Origin: an uncultured Roseburia sp.
GTDB lineage: Bacteria; Bacillota; Clostridia; Lachnospirales; Lachnospiraceae
NCBI GenBank assembly: GCA_947567625.1
Contig: CANONN010000019.1
Location: 1-60,949 of the forward strand
DNA: 60,949 nucleotides
Direction of reading: 5' to 3'
The notes beneath the pieces are model-generated. The model was not told where the DNA came from. It made no database searches and worked only from the letters and a program-made list of their open reading frames with translations. This document shows positions 8,049 through 16,039 of the stretch, one piece after another. The number at the start of each line of letters is the position of its first letter. Position 1 is the first letter of the stretch. Both the position numbers and the translations under genes were made by a program.

Positions 8049-8927
8049 GTGGAATATATAGTAATTTTAATACTATTTGCCGCTGTGCTACTATTTGCGG
8101 CAAAGTATAATGTGTTAAAAAGACAGCTAAAGTCTATTGCAAGGCAACTTGGCGTGGGACAGCCCCGTCTTGTGACGGTTGCTTTGGCAGACGATGATCT
8201 GGAAGCGGTTGCGTTGCAGATCAATAGGCTGCTCGAACAGATACAACAGACAATGATCGACAGCAATGCATCCTCCGCGGTATTAAAAGCGTCTATCGCA
8301 GACATATCTCATGATATGAAAACACCGCTGACGTCAGTCATCGGTTATTTGCAGTTGGCGGTAAGCGAATGTGAGGATGAAAAAATCAGGGAAATCATAG
8401 CCATCTGTTTGGAGCGGACACGTTATTGCAATACGTTAATCAATGACTTTTTTGAGTTATCGGTAATCGAATTGCAGGGGTGTGCTCCGAAGCTGGAACG
8501 AGTAGATGCCGCAGGTATCATTTGCGAACAGATACTTGCCAGCGCTCCTGTTTTCGAGGGAAAAAATATTGAGCCGCATTTTGATGACTCGGATAAGACG
8601 GTTACGGTTTTCGCTGACCGCAATATGCTTAACAGAGTCATCCAAAATTTAATTTCTAATGGTGTGAAATATACGAGCGGAGATCTTTCTTTTTGCATCT
8701 GTAGGGAGAATGATAGAATCGTCATAACGGTATCCAACCCTGTGAATGATGATGTTGACGTAGAGCATATATTTGACCGATTCTATACACGGGACAAGTC
8801 GAGAGGAAGCGGAAGCGGGATTGGGCTTTATCTTTGCAGGCAATTTGTAGACGCTATGGGCGGCAGTATTTGCGCGGAAGTAATAGAAAAGATTTTTTTT
8901 ATTAAAGTGAAGCTCCGTGCTGCATAA
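8049..8927 (+). CDS. Sensor histidine kinase of the ABC module
   Basis: 292 residues. One N-terminal membrane helix (about 3-19), a short linker with almost no extracellular loop, a HisKA domain with His88 in SHDMKTPLTSVIGYLQL, and a HATPase domain with N-box QNLISNGVKYT and G-boxes FDRFYTRDKSRGSGSGIGLYL. This small-sensor architecture, together with the adjoining transporter, is typical of Firmicute kinases responding to bacitracin or lantibiotics, where the transporter itself can take part in sensing. The start is GTG 8049 behind GGATGGAGAG. It is the last gene of the module and is about 11 nt from the permease. Confidence 0.9.
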   Translation: MEYIVILILFAAVLLFAAKYNVLKRQLKSIARQLGVGQPRLVTVALADDDLEAVALQINRLLEQIQQTMIDSNASSAVLKASIADISHDMKTPLTSVIGYLQLAVSECEDEKIREIIAICLERTRYCNTLINDFFELSVIELQGCAPKLERVDAAGIICEQILASAPVFEGKNIEPHFDDSDKTVTVFADRNMLNRVIQNLISNGVKYTSGDLSFCICRENDRIVITVSNPVNDDVDVEHIFDRFYTRDKSRGSGSGIGLYLCRQFVDAMGGSICAEVIEKIFFIKVKLRAA

Positions 8928-8942
8928 GGGTTTTATTTAAAG

Positions 8943-9104
8943 TTGAAATTCCGAGTGATTTACCAGCGTTTTCTGGAACGCGAAAGCAGTCCTGACAGGC
9001 ACAGAGGGCATATTGTGAATGGCAGGCAGATTAAAGTGGATACAACAGATTTTTCAAATAATTGCGGCGGCTATATTGTGACGTTTTTGGAAATGGAGGA
9101 TTAG
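8943..9104 (+). CDS. Short open frame, possibly the C-terminal remnant of a toxin gene
   Basis: A 53-codon frame (TTG at 8943, stop TAG at 9102) reads like real protein: RFLERESSPDRHRGHIVNG, then QIKVDTTDFSNNCGGYIVTF. It has no good ribosome site, stops 1 nt before the ATG of the next gene, and contains that gene's GGAGGA site. The next gene belongs to a family often encoded directly behind polymorphic toxins. I therefore suspect the tail of a toxin domain whose body was lost, but the toxin family is not recognised. It could also be a chance frame. Confidence 0.35.
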   Translation: MKFRVIYQRFLERESSPDRHRGHIVNGRQIKVDTTDFSNNCGGYIVTFLEMED

Positions 9105-9105
9105 T

Positions 9106-9597
9106 ATGAAATCAGTTTCAGGGAAAATGGATGAAGAAAAACTGGAAGAAATAACGCCGGCACTCAAAGCGAAGTTAGACGAATTCGCTGAGAAAGGCAA
9201 TTTGCTTGAGGATGAAGGGCAATATGATGAAGCGATCGAGGCATGGGAAGAGGGACTTCATCTGATACCGGGGCCGCAGCAATTTTATAGCGAAACAATA
9301 TGGTTTTTGGCCGCGATTGGGGATGTTTATGTAAAAAAAGGAATGTACGCACAGGCACATCAATGCTTTGATCAGGCGCGAGGGAATTTAAGCGGCGATG
9401 GATACGGCAATCCGTTTATTATGCTGCGCTTGGGAGAGTGTTGTTTGGAAATTGGGGATGAAAAGAACGCGGTAGAATATCTGCTCCGCGCTTATATGAT
9501 GGAGGGGAAAGAAATATTTGAGCCGGATGAGGATGGAGAGGATGACGGACAAAAATATTTCGATTTTTTAAAAGCACATGTGGATCATATCGAGTAA
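9106..9597 (+). CDS. TPR-repeat protein of the polymorphic-toxin immunity type
   Basis: 163 residues, all helical. Tetratricopeptide motifs run at about 31-60 (EDEGQYDEAIEAWEEGLHLI), 64-98 (WFLAAIGDVYVKKGMYAQAH) and 104-137 (GNPFIMLRLGECCLEIGD), ending EGKEIFEPDEDGEDDGQKYF. The order ETIWFLAAIGD / GNPFIMLRLG / LLRAYMMEGKEIF / KYFDFL strongly resembles small TPR proteins found next to Rhs and other polymorphic toxins, where they act as immunity proteins. No intact toxin is present; only the short frame just upstream might be a relic. GGAGGA at 9095-9100 supports the ATG at 9106. The immunity role is inference. Confidence 0.75.
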   Translation: MKSVSGKMDEEKLEEITPALKAKLDEFAEKGNLLEDEGQYDEAIEAWEEGLHLIPGPQQFYSETIWFLAAIGDVYVKKGMYAQAHQCFDQARGNLSGDGYGNPFIMLRLGECCLEIGDEKNAVEYLLRAYMMEGKEIFEPDEDGEDDGQKYFDFLKAHVDHIE

Positions 9598-9606
9598 AAT
9601 ATGTGT

Positions 9607-9635
9607 TTGAGAAAGAAGGTGAAAAATGGTATCAT
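9607..9635 (+). promoter_or_regulatory. Sigma-A promoter for the DUF4062 gene
   Basis: TTGAGA (9607-9612), a 17-nt spacer ending in TGG (extended -10), and TATCAT (9630-9635). The start codon lies 34 nt after the -10 element. Confidence 0.6.
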
Positions 9636-9669
9636 AAGATAAATATGACGAAAGAAGGGGGATGCGGTT

Positions 9670-10683
9670 ATGAAACCGAGAATTTTTATCAGCTCGACTT
9701 TTTATGATCTCAAATATATCAGAGAGGATTTGTCCAATTTTGTGCGCTCCTACGGTTATGAGCCGATTCTGTTTGAGGACGGGGACATCGGCTATACGCC
9801 GGGAAGGACGCTGGATTCGTCCTGTTATGAGTCCATGAAAAATTCCGACATGGTGATTCTTGTCATCGGCGGCGAGTACGGAAGCGCCGCCAGCGGCGAG
9901 AGCAGGGATGAGTTCAAAGAATATATGTCGGTGACAAGAAAAGAATTTCGCACGGCGATCGAAGCCGGTATCCCGGTATTTGTTATGATCGATAAAAAAG
10001 TCATGACGGAATACGGCGTGTATGAGGCCAATTATGATGCGATTGAAAAAGAGAATCAGAAAATGATGTTCCCGTCGACAAAAAACGTGAATGTGTTTCG
10101 CTTTATTAAGGAGATCAGGGGGATTGTGACGCTGTCTATCCAGGAATTTGAGAAAGCGTCCGATATCAAGAGTTTTGTCAGTAAACAGTGGGCGGATATG
10201 TTTAAAAACTATCTGAGTTCTCTGCGCAGTGAAAGGGAAAACAGGAAGATCGAGAATTCTGTCAACGAAATGAAAAATTTGATCTTAAAGATGAATGTGA
10301 TGCTGGATGGCGTGGGGAAAAATGTGCTGTCAAATGCCGATTCGGATGAATATCAGGAAGTTGTGAATGAACAGGAGATTGTATCATTTTGTAATTATTT
10401 GGTGGACAATGTTACTATTCGTTTCGGGATGGAGATAACAGAAGATCAGCGAAGGAACATAGTTGTAATTATATTGAACTGTTTGAAAGCTGCGGGAAAT
10501 GAAAACGCGTTTTCAAGCAGCCTGTTTGACAAACTGTATAAATATGGAGTTGGTAAAGTGGGAAGAGTGGCCGAAGCGAAAATAATAGACAGGAGCCATA
10601 TATTAAGTGAACCGAAAAATTTTGATAAAATTGCAGATATTCTTTCGCGGGAAGAATATTTTTATAAGCTCGTACAGCAGTAA
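9670..10683 (+). CDS. DUF4062 domain protein (TIR-like fold), possible defence effector
   Basis: 337 residues. Residues 1-90 match DUF4062: KPRIFISSTFYDLKYIREDL at the start, a phosphate-loop-like PILFEDGDIGYTP, and SDMVILVIGGEYGS. DUF4062 is a TIR/SLOG-like Rossmann domain that often heads large NTPase defence proteins. Here it is followed by a coiled coil (about 180-225, with SLRSERENRKIENSVNEMKN) and an unrecognised helical C-terminal domain (about 235-337). The stand-alone form with no STAND ATPase is less usual. Start ATG 9670 follows AGAAGGGGG. It lies directly upstream of an acyltransferase gene (22 nt), which may be co-transcribed, and beside an immunity-like TPR gene, suggesting an accessory or defence context. 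The catalytic activity is unknown. Confidence 0.8.
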   Translation: MKPRIFISSTFYDLKYIREDLSNFVRSYGYEPILFEDGDIGYTPGRTLDSSCYESMKNSDMVILVIGGEYGSAASGESRDEFKEYMSVTRKEFRTAIEAGIPVFVMIDKKVMTEYGVYEANYDAIEKENQKMMFPSTKNVNVFRFIKEIRGIVTLSIQEFEKASDIKSFVSKQWADMFKNYLSSLRSERENRKIENSVNEMKNLILKMNVMLDGVGKNVLSNADSDEYQEVVNEQEIVSFCNYLVDNVTIRFGMEITEDQRRNIVVIILNCLKAAGNENAFSSSLFDKLYKYGVGKVGRVAEAKIIDRSHILSEPKNFDKIADILSREEYFYKLVQQ

Positions 10684-10705
10684 AAAGGAAAAACAAGAGG
10701 ATATG

Positions 10706-11767
10706 ATGCGAAAAAATTATATTGACAATCTGCGCAATTATGCAATCTTACTGCTGTTCCCGGTACATACCTTTATGATCTGGAACAATTTTGGCTCCCG
10801 CTTTTACGTCTGGATGGGTGAAAACCGGCTGCTTAGCACGCTGATCGTTCTGGTGAATCCCTGGTTTATGCCGCTTTTGTTCGTGCTGGCGGGAATGAGC
10901 GCGCGCTATGCATTAGAGCGCCGAACCGTAAAAGAATTCGTCCGGCAGCGGGTGCAAAAATTATTCGTTCCGCTTGTCGCCGGAATCCTCCTGCTTGTGC
11001 CCGCACAAGCGCTTTATGCGAGAAAGTTTTATTATCAATATGAGGGCGGGATAGGGGAGCATTACAAATATTTTTTTACGCATCTGACCGATTTCAGCGG
11101 TTATGACGGGGCATTTACGCCGGGGCACCTCTGGTTTATCCTCTTTTTATTCCTGATTTCCATGCTGACGTTACTCTTGTTCCGCTATCTTCCCTATCAA
11201 AAAGCGGCGGCCCGCGTGGAGCGGCTGCCGGCTTTGGGCGTGCTGTTGTTGCTTGTTCCTGTCTGGCTTATGTACTATCTCGGGAATTTTGGCGGATTTA
11301 GCCTGGGGAAATGCCTTGCCCTCTATCTGGCCGGTTATTATATCACCAGCAATGACCGCCTCATGGAAAAAGTAGAAAAAAAGATGCGTGATCTTGCGGT
11401 TTTGTGCCTTTTGGGAACCGTCTTGTCGGTGGCGCTGTATTATCGCTATTCTTATTACGGCGATCTGTGGGTCAATTTTATCGGATGGACGACGATTCTG
11501 TTTCTGCTTGTCTGCGGGAAAAAATATCTCAACCACAGAGGCCGGGTGACGGAATGGTTGAACCGGGCGTCCTATCCGATTTATATTTTGCATCAAACGA
11601 TTCTGGTAGCGGTTGCCTATTATATCGTGCGGGCGTGCGAGGGCACCGCGGTTCAGGCGGCCTGCATATGGGCCGCGAGCTTTGTGCTTACGATGGCGGC
11701 CTGTTGGCTAGGGAGTATCCTTTGCCGTTTGCTCAAGCTCATAGTTCCGAATATCTTCTCTGATTAA
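10706..11767 (+). CDS. Acyltransferase 3 family membrane protein
   Basis: 353 residues with about ten membrane helices. The N-terminal YIDNLRNYAILLLFPVHTFM carries the family's R and H positions (the catalytic His is in VH), and further on it has MPLLFVLAGMSARYAL with the following R-x-R-x-x-K/R-L-x-x-P motif (RQRVQKLFVPL). A HLWFILFLFLIS segment follows near residue 145, and YPIYILHQTILV lies near the end. Members (OafA/YrhL-like) transfer acetyl or other acyl groups onto cell-surface glycans or lipids. The start at 10706 is 5 nt after AAGAGG; ATG 10703 is possible. Its 3' end overlaps the convergent AI-2E-type gene by 60 bp. Confidence 0.85.
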   Translation: MRKNYIDNLRNYAILLLFPVHTFMIWNNFGSRFYVWMGENRLLSTLIVLVNPWFMPLLFVLAGMSARYALERRTVKEFVRQRVQKLFVPLVAGILLLVPAQALYARKFYYQYEGGIGEHYKYFFTHLTDFSGYDGAFTPGHLWFILFLFLISMLTLLLFRYLPYQKAAARVERLPALGVLLLLVPVWLMYYLGNFGGFSLGKCLALYLAGYYITSNDRLMEKVEKKMRDLAVLCLLGTVLSVALYYRYSYYGDLWVNFIGWTTILFLLVCGKKYLNHRGRVTEWLNRASYPIYILHQTILVAVAYYIVRACEGTAVQAACIWAASFVLTMAACWLGSILCRLLKLIVPNIFSD

Positions 11768-12841
11768 ACGATATATGGCTGCGGCAATGGGGACGCCGAG
11801 CAGCATACCGAAAATGCCGCCGACACCGCCGCCTACCGTGACGGCGGCGAGTACCCAGATTCCCGGCAGTCCGATGGATGAGCCGACCACCCGCGGATAG
11901 ATGAGGTTGCCCTCAACCTGTTGCAGTATGACAAGGAATACCAGAAAAACAATGGCCTGAATCGGGGATTCCATGCAAATCAGGAATACGCCGACTGCCC
12001 CGCCCAAATACGCGCCGACAACAGGGAGCAGAGCGGTAAACGCGACGGTTGCCCCGATCATGGGGGCGTAGGGCAGACGCAGAATCAGCATACCGACGGT
12101 ACATAGAGTGCCGAGTATCACGGCCTCTGTGCACTGTCCGACAATATAGTGATGAAAACACTCGTCCATGACGGACAGCACGTAATTAATTTTGCTGCGG
12201 ATTCCTTCTTGCAAGTAGCGCTTCATCAGCCTTTGCGACTGCGCACAGAGCCTGTCTTTGCCGGTCAGCAGGTAGATCGAAAAGACAATGGCAAGAAAGG
12301 CGGTGGTAACGCCGGAAGTGATGGTGGAAACCACCGAAAAAGCGACGTCCATGACATTGCCGATGCCGGATGAGAGCGTTTTGATAAACCGTTCGATTCC
12401 TGTCTGCCAGTCTAAGGCTGCGATTTGGTCTAACAATTCTTCCGAGAAAAAGTTCTGCGATTCTAATTGCAGGATGAGCTGGTCAATAGCCGCCGGTATC
12501 TCCGCGAGCAGCAGTCTGATGCAGGAAACGATTTGCGGAACAATGAGCAGGATAACCAGCGTTAATACGGCAAGCAGGGAAATCATTGCGAGAAGCAGGC
12601 AGATGGGCCTTCGGGTCTTTTGCACTGCTTCGTTTTTGCTGTTGATGAAATAATGTCTCTCATAAAAGCTCATCAGAATATTCAAAGAATATGCGATCAT
12701 GGCGCCCAATATAAGCGGGGTAAGCGCTGAAAAAACTGCGCCCAGGAAACCGGAAATATTTGGCCAATAGTGAATACCGAGATACAGAATAAATAAGGCT
12801 CCGGTTATTTTTAAAAGGGATGTCTTTTTTAGATTTTTCAT
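11708..12841 (-). CDS. AI-2E family transporter (UPF0118/PerM-like)
   Basis: 377 residues with eight predicted membrane helices. An N-terminal pair lies around 9-45, there is a large soluble insertion at about 100-150, and the conserved C-terminal block contains PYAPMIGATVAFTALLPVVGAYLGG, QVEGNLIYPRVVGSSIGLPGIWVL and GGVGGIFGMLLGVPIAAA, signatures of the AI-2E/YdiK/PerM family. Members have been linked to autoinducer-2 export or Na+/H+ transport; the substrate here is unknown. The start follows ATAGGAGGTAGCA. The last 60 bp are antisense to the acyltransferase gene. Confidence 0.9.
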   Translation of the reverse strand: MKNLKKTSLLKITGALFILYLGIHYWPNISGFLGAVFSALTPLILGAMIAYSLNILMSFYERHYFINSKNEAVQKTRRPICLLLAMISLLAVLTLVILLIVPQIVSCIRLLLAEIPAAIDQLILQLESQNFFSEELLDQIAALDWQTGIERFIKTLSSGIGNVMDVAFSVVSTITSGVTTAFLAIVFSIYLLTGKDRLCAQSQRLMKRYLQEGIRSKINYVLSVMDECFHHYIVGQCTEAVILGTLCTVGMLILRLPYAPMIGATVAFTALLPVVGAYLGGAVGVFLICMESPIQAIVFLVFLVILQQVEGNLIYPRVVGSSIGLPGIWVLAAVTVGGGVGGIFGMLLGVPIAAAIYRLIREDIRNYELEQTAKDTP

Positions 12842-12867
12842 TGCTACCTCCTATGGCGGGCGATCAG

Positions 12868-12889
12868 ATTATAGTTCCGTTCTATTATA
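12868..12889 (-). promoter_or_regulatory. Two TATAAT -10 elements for the AI-2E-type gene
   Basis: On the minus strand TATAAT occurs at 12889-12884 and again at 12873-12868, 27-48 nt before the start. The upstream one may pair with a TTTCAT-like -35; the -35 assignment is uncertain. Confidence 0.45.
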
Positions 12890-12950
12890 GCATGACAGGC
12901 CAGAAATGAAAATATTGCGATGATAATTTTTCACAGAGGATAGAAAGCTA

Positions 12951-12979
12951 TTGGACATTCGGAATTTTTGCGATATACT
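12951..12979 (+). promoter_or_regulatory. Sigma-A promoter for the S66 peptidase gene
   Basis: TTGGAC (12951-12956), a 17-nt spacer and TATACT (12974-12979), 29 nt before the TTG start. Confidence 0.6.
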
Positions 12980-13008
12980 AACAAAAAAGATGAAAGAGGT
13001 GACTTCCT

Positions 13009-14118
13009 TTGCAATATGCAAGAAAATTAAGAAAAGGTGACAAAGTCGCCATCGTAAGCTTATCGAGCGGTATGCTGGGCGAAGCCTTTTGCAGCCACAA
13101 TATCGAGATCGGAGTAAAGCGATTAAAAGAATATGGATTGGAACCGGTGTTCATGCCAAACGCTTTGAAAGGGATCGCATATTTGCAGGCACATCCCCAG
13201 GCCCGGGCAAAAGATTTAAAAGAAGCCTTTTTGGATGATTCCATTGCCGGAATCATCTGCGCGATCGGCGGCGATGATACCTATCGGTTGCTGCCGTATT
13301 TGCTGGAGGATGCGGAATTTATCCGCGCAGTGGAGCGAAGCCCCAAATTATTCGCCGGCTTTTCCGACACCACAGTGAATCATTTGATGTTCTATAAACT
13401 TGGCCTATCCACGTATTATGGCCCCAATTTTATATGTGATTTGGGCGAGCTTGCAGACGAGATGCTGCCATACAGTAAAAAGGCATTTGAAAGCTATCTG
13501 GAGGGCGGGGATGTTGATGAAATCGTATCCAGTGAAATCTGGTATGAAGAAAGAAAGGATTTCTCCCGGGCGGCAGTCGGGACAGAACGAATCGCCCACA
13601 GGGAAGAGAGAGGCTTTGAGCTGCTGCAGGGTGGCGACGTGTTTGAGGGCAGATTATTGGGCGGCTGCCTGGACAGCTTTTATGATATCCTCACGGCAAA
13701 CCGCTATCAGGATGAAAAAAGCGTCTGCGAAAAATACGGGATATTCCCGTCTAAGCAAGAGTGGGCGGGTAAGATCTTATTTATCGAAACAAGCGAGGAA
13801 AAGCCGGCGCCGGAGCTTTTTGAACAGGAGCTTATGGAGCTGCGTAAGCGGGGCGTGTTTGAGGTAATTAACGGCATTTTGGTCGGGAAACCGCAGGATG
13901 AAGCTTATTATGATGCATATAAAGATATTCTTATCAAAGTAGTCGATCATGTCGGCCTTCCGATCGTCTATAATGTGAATTTCGGACATGCAGCGCCAAG
14001 ATGCGCCCTGCAATACGGCGCTGCCGCCAGGGTTGACATGAAACAAAAGAAGATATTTCTTAGCGTTATAACACTTGCAGCGGAGGCAGACATGAAGCAT
14101 AAAGAAGATATTTCTTAG
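13009..14118 (+). CDS. S66-family LD-carboxypeptidase / MccF-like peptidase
   Basis: 369 residues. The opening LRKGDKVAIVSLSSGMLGE, the region AIGGDDTYRLLPYL (85-98), FAGFSDTTVNHL, GGCLDSF and the closing VGLPIVYNVNFGHAAPRCAL with its catalytic His place it in peptidase family S66. That family includes muramoyl-tetrapeptide LD-carboxypeptidases and MccF microcin-immunity hydrolases. Residue 91 is Thr where the family nucleophile is normally Ser (GGxxS), so activity or mechanism is uncertain. The start is TTG 13009 behind AAGAGGTGA. The last residues, from about 345, come from a 55-bp tandem duplication that shifted the frame and replaced the original C-terminus. It is likely cytoplasmic, with no signal peptide. 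Confidence 0.85.
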   Translation: MQYARKLRKGDKVAIVSLSSGMLGEAFCSHNIEIGVKRLKEYGLEPVFMPNALKGIAYLQAHPQARAKDLKEAFLDDSIAGIICAIGGDDTYRLLPYLLEDAEFIRAVERSPKLFAGFSDTTVNHLMFYKLGLSTYYGPNFICDLGELADEMLPYSKKAFESYLEGGDVDEIVSSEIWYEERKDFSRAAVGTERIAHREERGFELLQGGDVFEGRLLGGCLDSFYDILTANRYQDEKSVCEKYGIFPSKQEWAGKILFIETSEEKPAPELFEQELMELRKRGVFEVINGILVGKPQDEAYYDAYKDILIKVVDHVGLPIVYNVNFGHAAPRCALQYGAAARVDMKQKKIFLSVITLAAEADMKHKEDIS

Positions 14119-14155
14119 CGTTATAACACTTGCAGCGGAGGCTGATATGAGATAG
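14046..14155 (+). repeat. 55-bp tandem duplication across the end of the S66 gene
   Basis: Two copies, at 14046-14100 and 14101-14155. The first 42 nt of each are identical, starting AAAGAAGATATTTCTTAGCG; the remaining part differs at several positions. Because 55 is not a multiple of 3, the second copy is read in another frame and supplies the final KEDIS-stop of the peptidase. Confidence 0.9.
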
Positions 14156-14215
14156 GGTGAGATAGAAGAGGATATCCTTTCTAATACGAGGATAAAAGCG
14201 GCAAAGGAGACACAA

Positions 14216-16039
14216 TTGAAAGCTGAATATTTTCGCAATAATAAATACATATTGACGATGCTGTGGCGCATACGAAAGGGCAGGGTGATCGGAGAGTTTT
14301 TGTATCGGGTGCTGTACTATCTTTACTGGCTGTTTTACGATATTTTGTTTCTCAAGTATCTGGTGGAATCCTTAGAGCGCGGGAGAAGCTTTGCGCAGAT
14401 CATGACATTTATCGTGGCTGCCATGGTGGGGTTTGCGATTCCGAGTATCCTAAGCGCGTGGTATCTGCATGTCTATAAGCCCCGCTCGGATGCGGACATT
14501 TTCGAGGCCGTCCACACGATGCTGTTTGAAAAAGCAACGCGCGTGGAGCTTCGCTGTTATGAGAATACCGAGTTTTATAACCGTTTTACGCTGGCGATGA
14601 AGGACTGTGAACAGCGGATGACGCAGATCATCGAAAATCAGTGCATTATTCTCACCAGCACGGCTGCCAGCGTGTGCGCGCTCTGCTATATGTTTCAGAT
14701 TGATCATTTTGTGATACTGTTTATTGCCGGGCCGCTGATTGGAAACTTTTTATTTGGTAAAATAATAAATGATATAAAATTTCGCATGAACAAGGAATGT
14801 ATTCCATATGTGCGCGAGATGGAGTATGTCAACCGCACGCTTTATCTGGCCGAATATGCCAAAGAATTTCGGATGTCGGGAATTTTTGAGGTGATGAAAA
14901 AGCTCTACGAAACCGGTTTTTTGGGTATTATGAGCAAGCTTAAGGAATATCAGAATAAAAGGGTATTGCTGGCATTTGTAAGAAACATTTTTGTGTTTGT
15001 GGTAATTTATCAGGGGGTTATTTTTTACTCGCTCTACCGGGTGATGGTGTCACATTCCATGAGCTTAAGCGGCTTTACGGTACTGTTTTCCGCGATGAAT
15101 GTCGTCGCCTGGATGGTGATACAGGCATCCGAGGCCATCATTTTAAGCTATGAGGACAGCCTTTATATTGCCAATCTCAGAGAATTTTTGGAGTATGAGC
15201 CCGCAGTGGACGAAAGACAGGCGGGAATTTTGCCGGCGGATTGTGAAAAGGCGGCGCCGGGCGGCGGAATGCTTTCGTTTCATCATGTCGGCTTTACCTA
15301 TCTGGGGCAGGAAGCGCCTGTGCTGCACGATATTAATTTGACGGTGCAGAGAAATGAAAAAATCGCCATTGTCGGCCATAACGGGGCGGGGAAGACAACG
15401 TTTGTGAAACTGCTGATGCGGTTATATGATGCGAGCGAGGGCGAAATCCTATACTTCGGCAGTAATGTCAAGGAACTTGATTTGCCGGCCTACCGGAACC
15501 TTTTTGGCACGGCGTTTCAGGACTATCAGGTATTCGCCATGACCGTGGCGGAAAATGTTTTGATGCGCACGCCCCAAAACGAGGCCGATTATCAAAAGGC
15601 GGCACAGTGCCTGCGGCGGGCGGGCGTCTATGAGCGCGTGTGCCGGCTTTCTCACGGAATGGATACGATTCTCACAAAAGAGTTTGCCCAGGATGGCGCG
15701 GTACTCTCCGGCGGGGAGCTGCAAAAGATCGCGGTGGCGCGCGCCTTTGCCAGGGATTATCAGATCGCCATCTTTGACGAACCCTCAAGTGCGCTTGACC
15801 CGGTGGCGGAGTATGAGCTCTACGAAAATATTCTCAAGGGCTGCGCGGATAAAACGGTATTTTTTGTTTCCCACAGGTTGTCTACGGCGGCGCTCGCGGA
15901 CCGGATTTATCTGTTCGAGCAGGGGGAGATCGCAGAGTTTGGAAGCCATGACGAGCTGATGCGGCGGGACGGCAAATATGCCGATATGTTCCGCAAGCAG
16001 GCCAAGAATTATGTGGGAGGTACATCTGATGTGGCATAA
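14216..16039 (+). CDS. ABC exporter half-transporter (permease-ATPase fusion), first subunit
   Basis: 607 residues. The membrane domain (about 1-310, six helices) has no C39 peptidase domain. The ATPase domain (about 350-600) has Walker A GHNGAGKTT, Q-loop FQDY, signature LSGGELQK, Walker B IAIFDEPSSALDP with its catalytic Glu, and switch His in FVSHRLST. All ATPase motifs look intact. The start is TTG 14216 behind AAAGGAG. The next gene starts inside its last 11 nt, so the two surely form a heterodimeric type IV exporter. Substrates of such pairs range from drugs to peptides and lipids; none is indicated here. Confidence 0.9.
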   Translation: MKAEYFRNNKYILTMLWRIRKGRVIGEFLYRVLYYLYWLFYDILFLKYLVESLERGRSFAQIMTFIVAAMVGFAIPSILSAWYLHVYKPRSDADIFEAVHTMLFEKATRVELRCYENTEFYNRFTLAMKDCEQRMTQIIENQCIILTSTAASVCALCYMFQIDHFVILFIAGPLIGNFLFGKIINDIKFRMNKECIPYVREMEYVNRTLYLAEYAKEFRMSGIFEVMKKLYETGFLGIMSKLKEYQNKRVLLAFVRNIFVFVVIYQGVIFYSLYRVMVSHSMSLSGFTVLFSAMNVVAWMVIQASEAIILSYEDSLYIANLREFLEYEPAVDERQAGILPADCEKAAPGGGMLSFHHVGFTYLGQEAPVLHDINLTVQRNEKIAIVGHNGAGKTTFVKLLMRLYDASEGEILYFGSNVKELDLPAYRNLFGTAFQDYQVFAMTVAENVLMRTPQNEADYQKAAQCLRRAGVYERVCRLSHGMDTILTKEFAQDGAVLSGGELQKIAVARAFARDYQIAIFDEPSSALDPVAEYELYENILKGCADKTVFFVSHRLSTAALADRIYLFEQGEIAEFGSHDELMRRDGKYADMFRKQAKNYVGGTSDVA

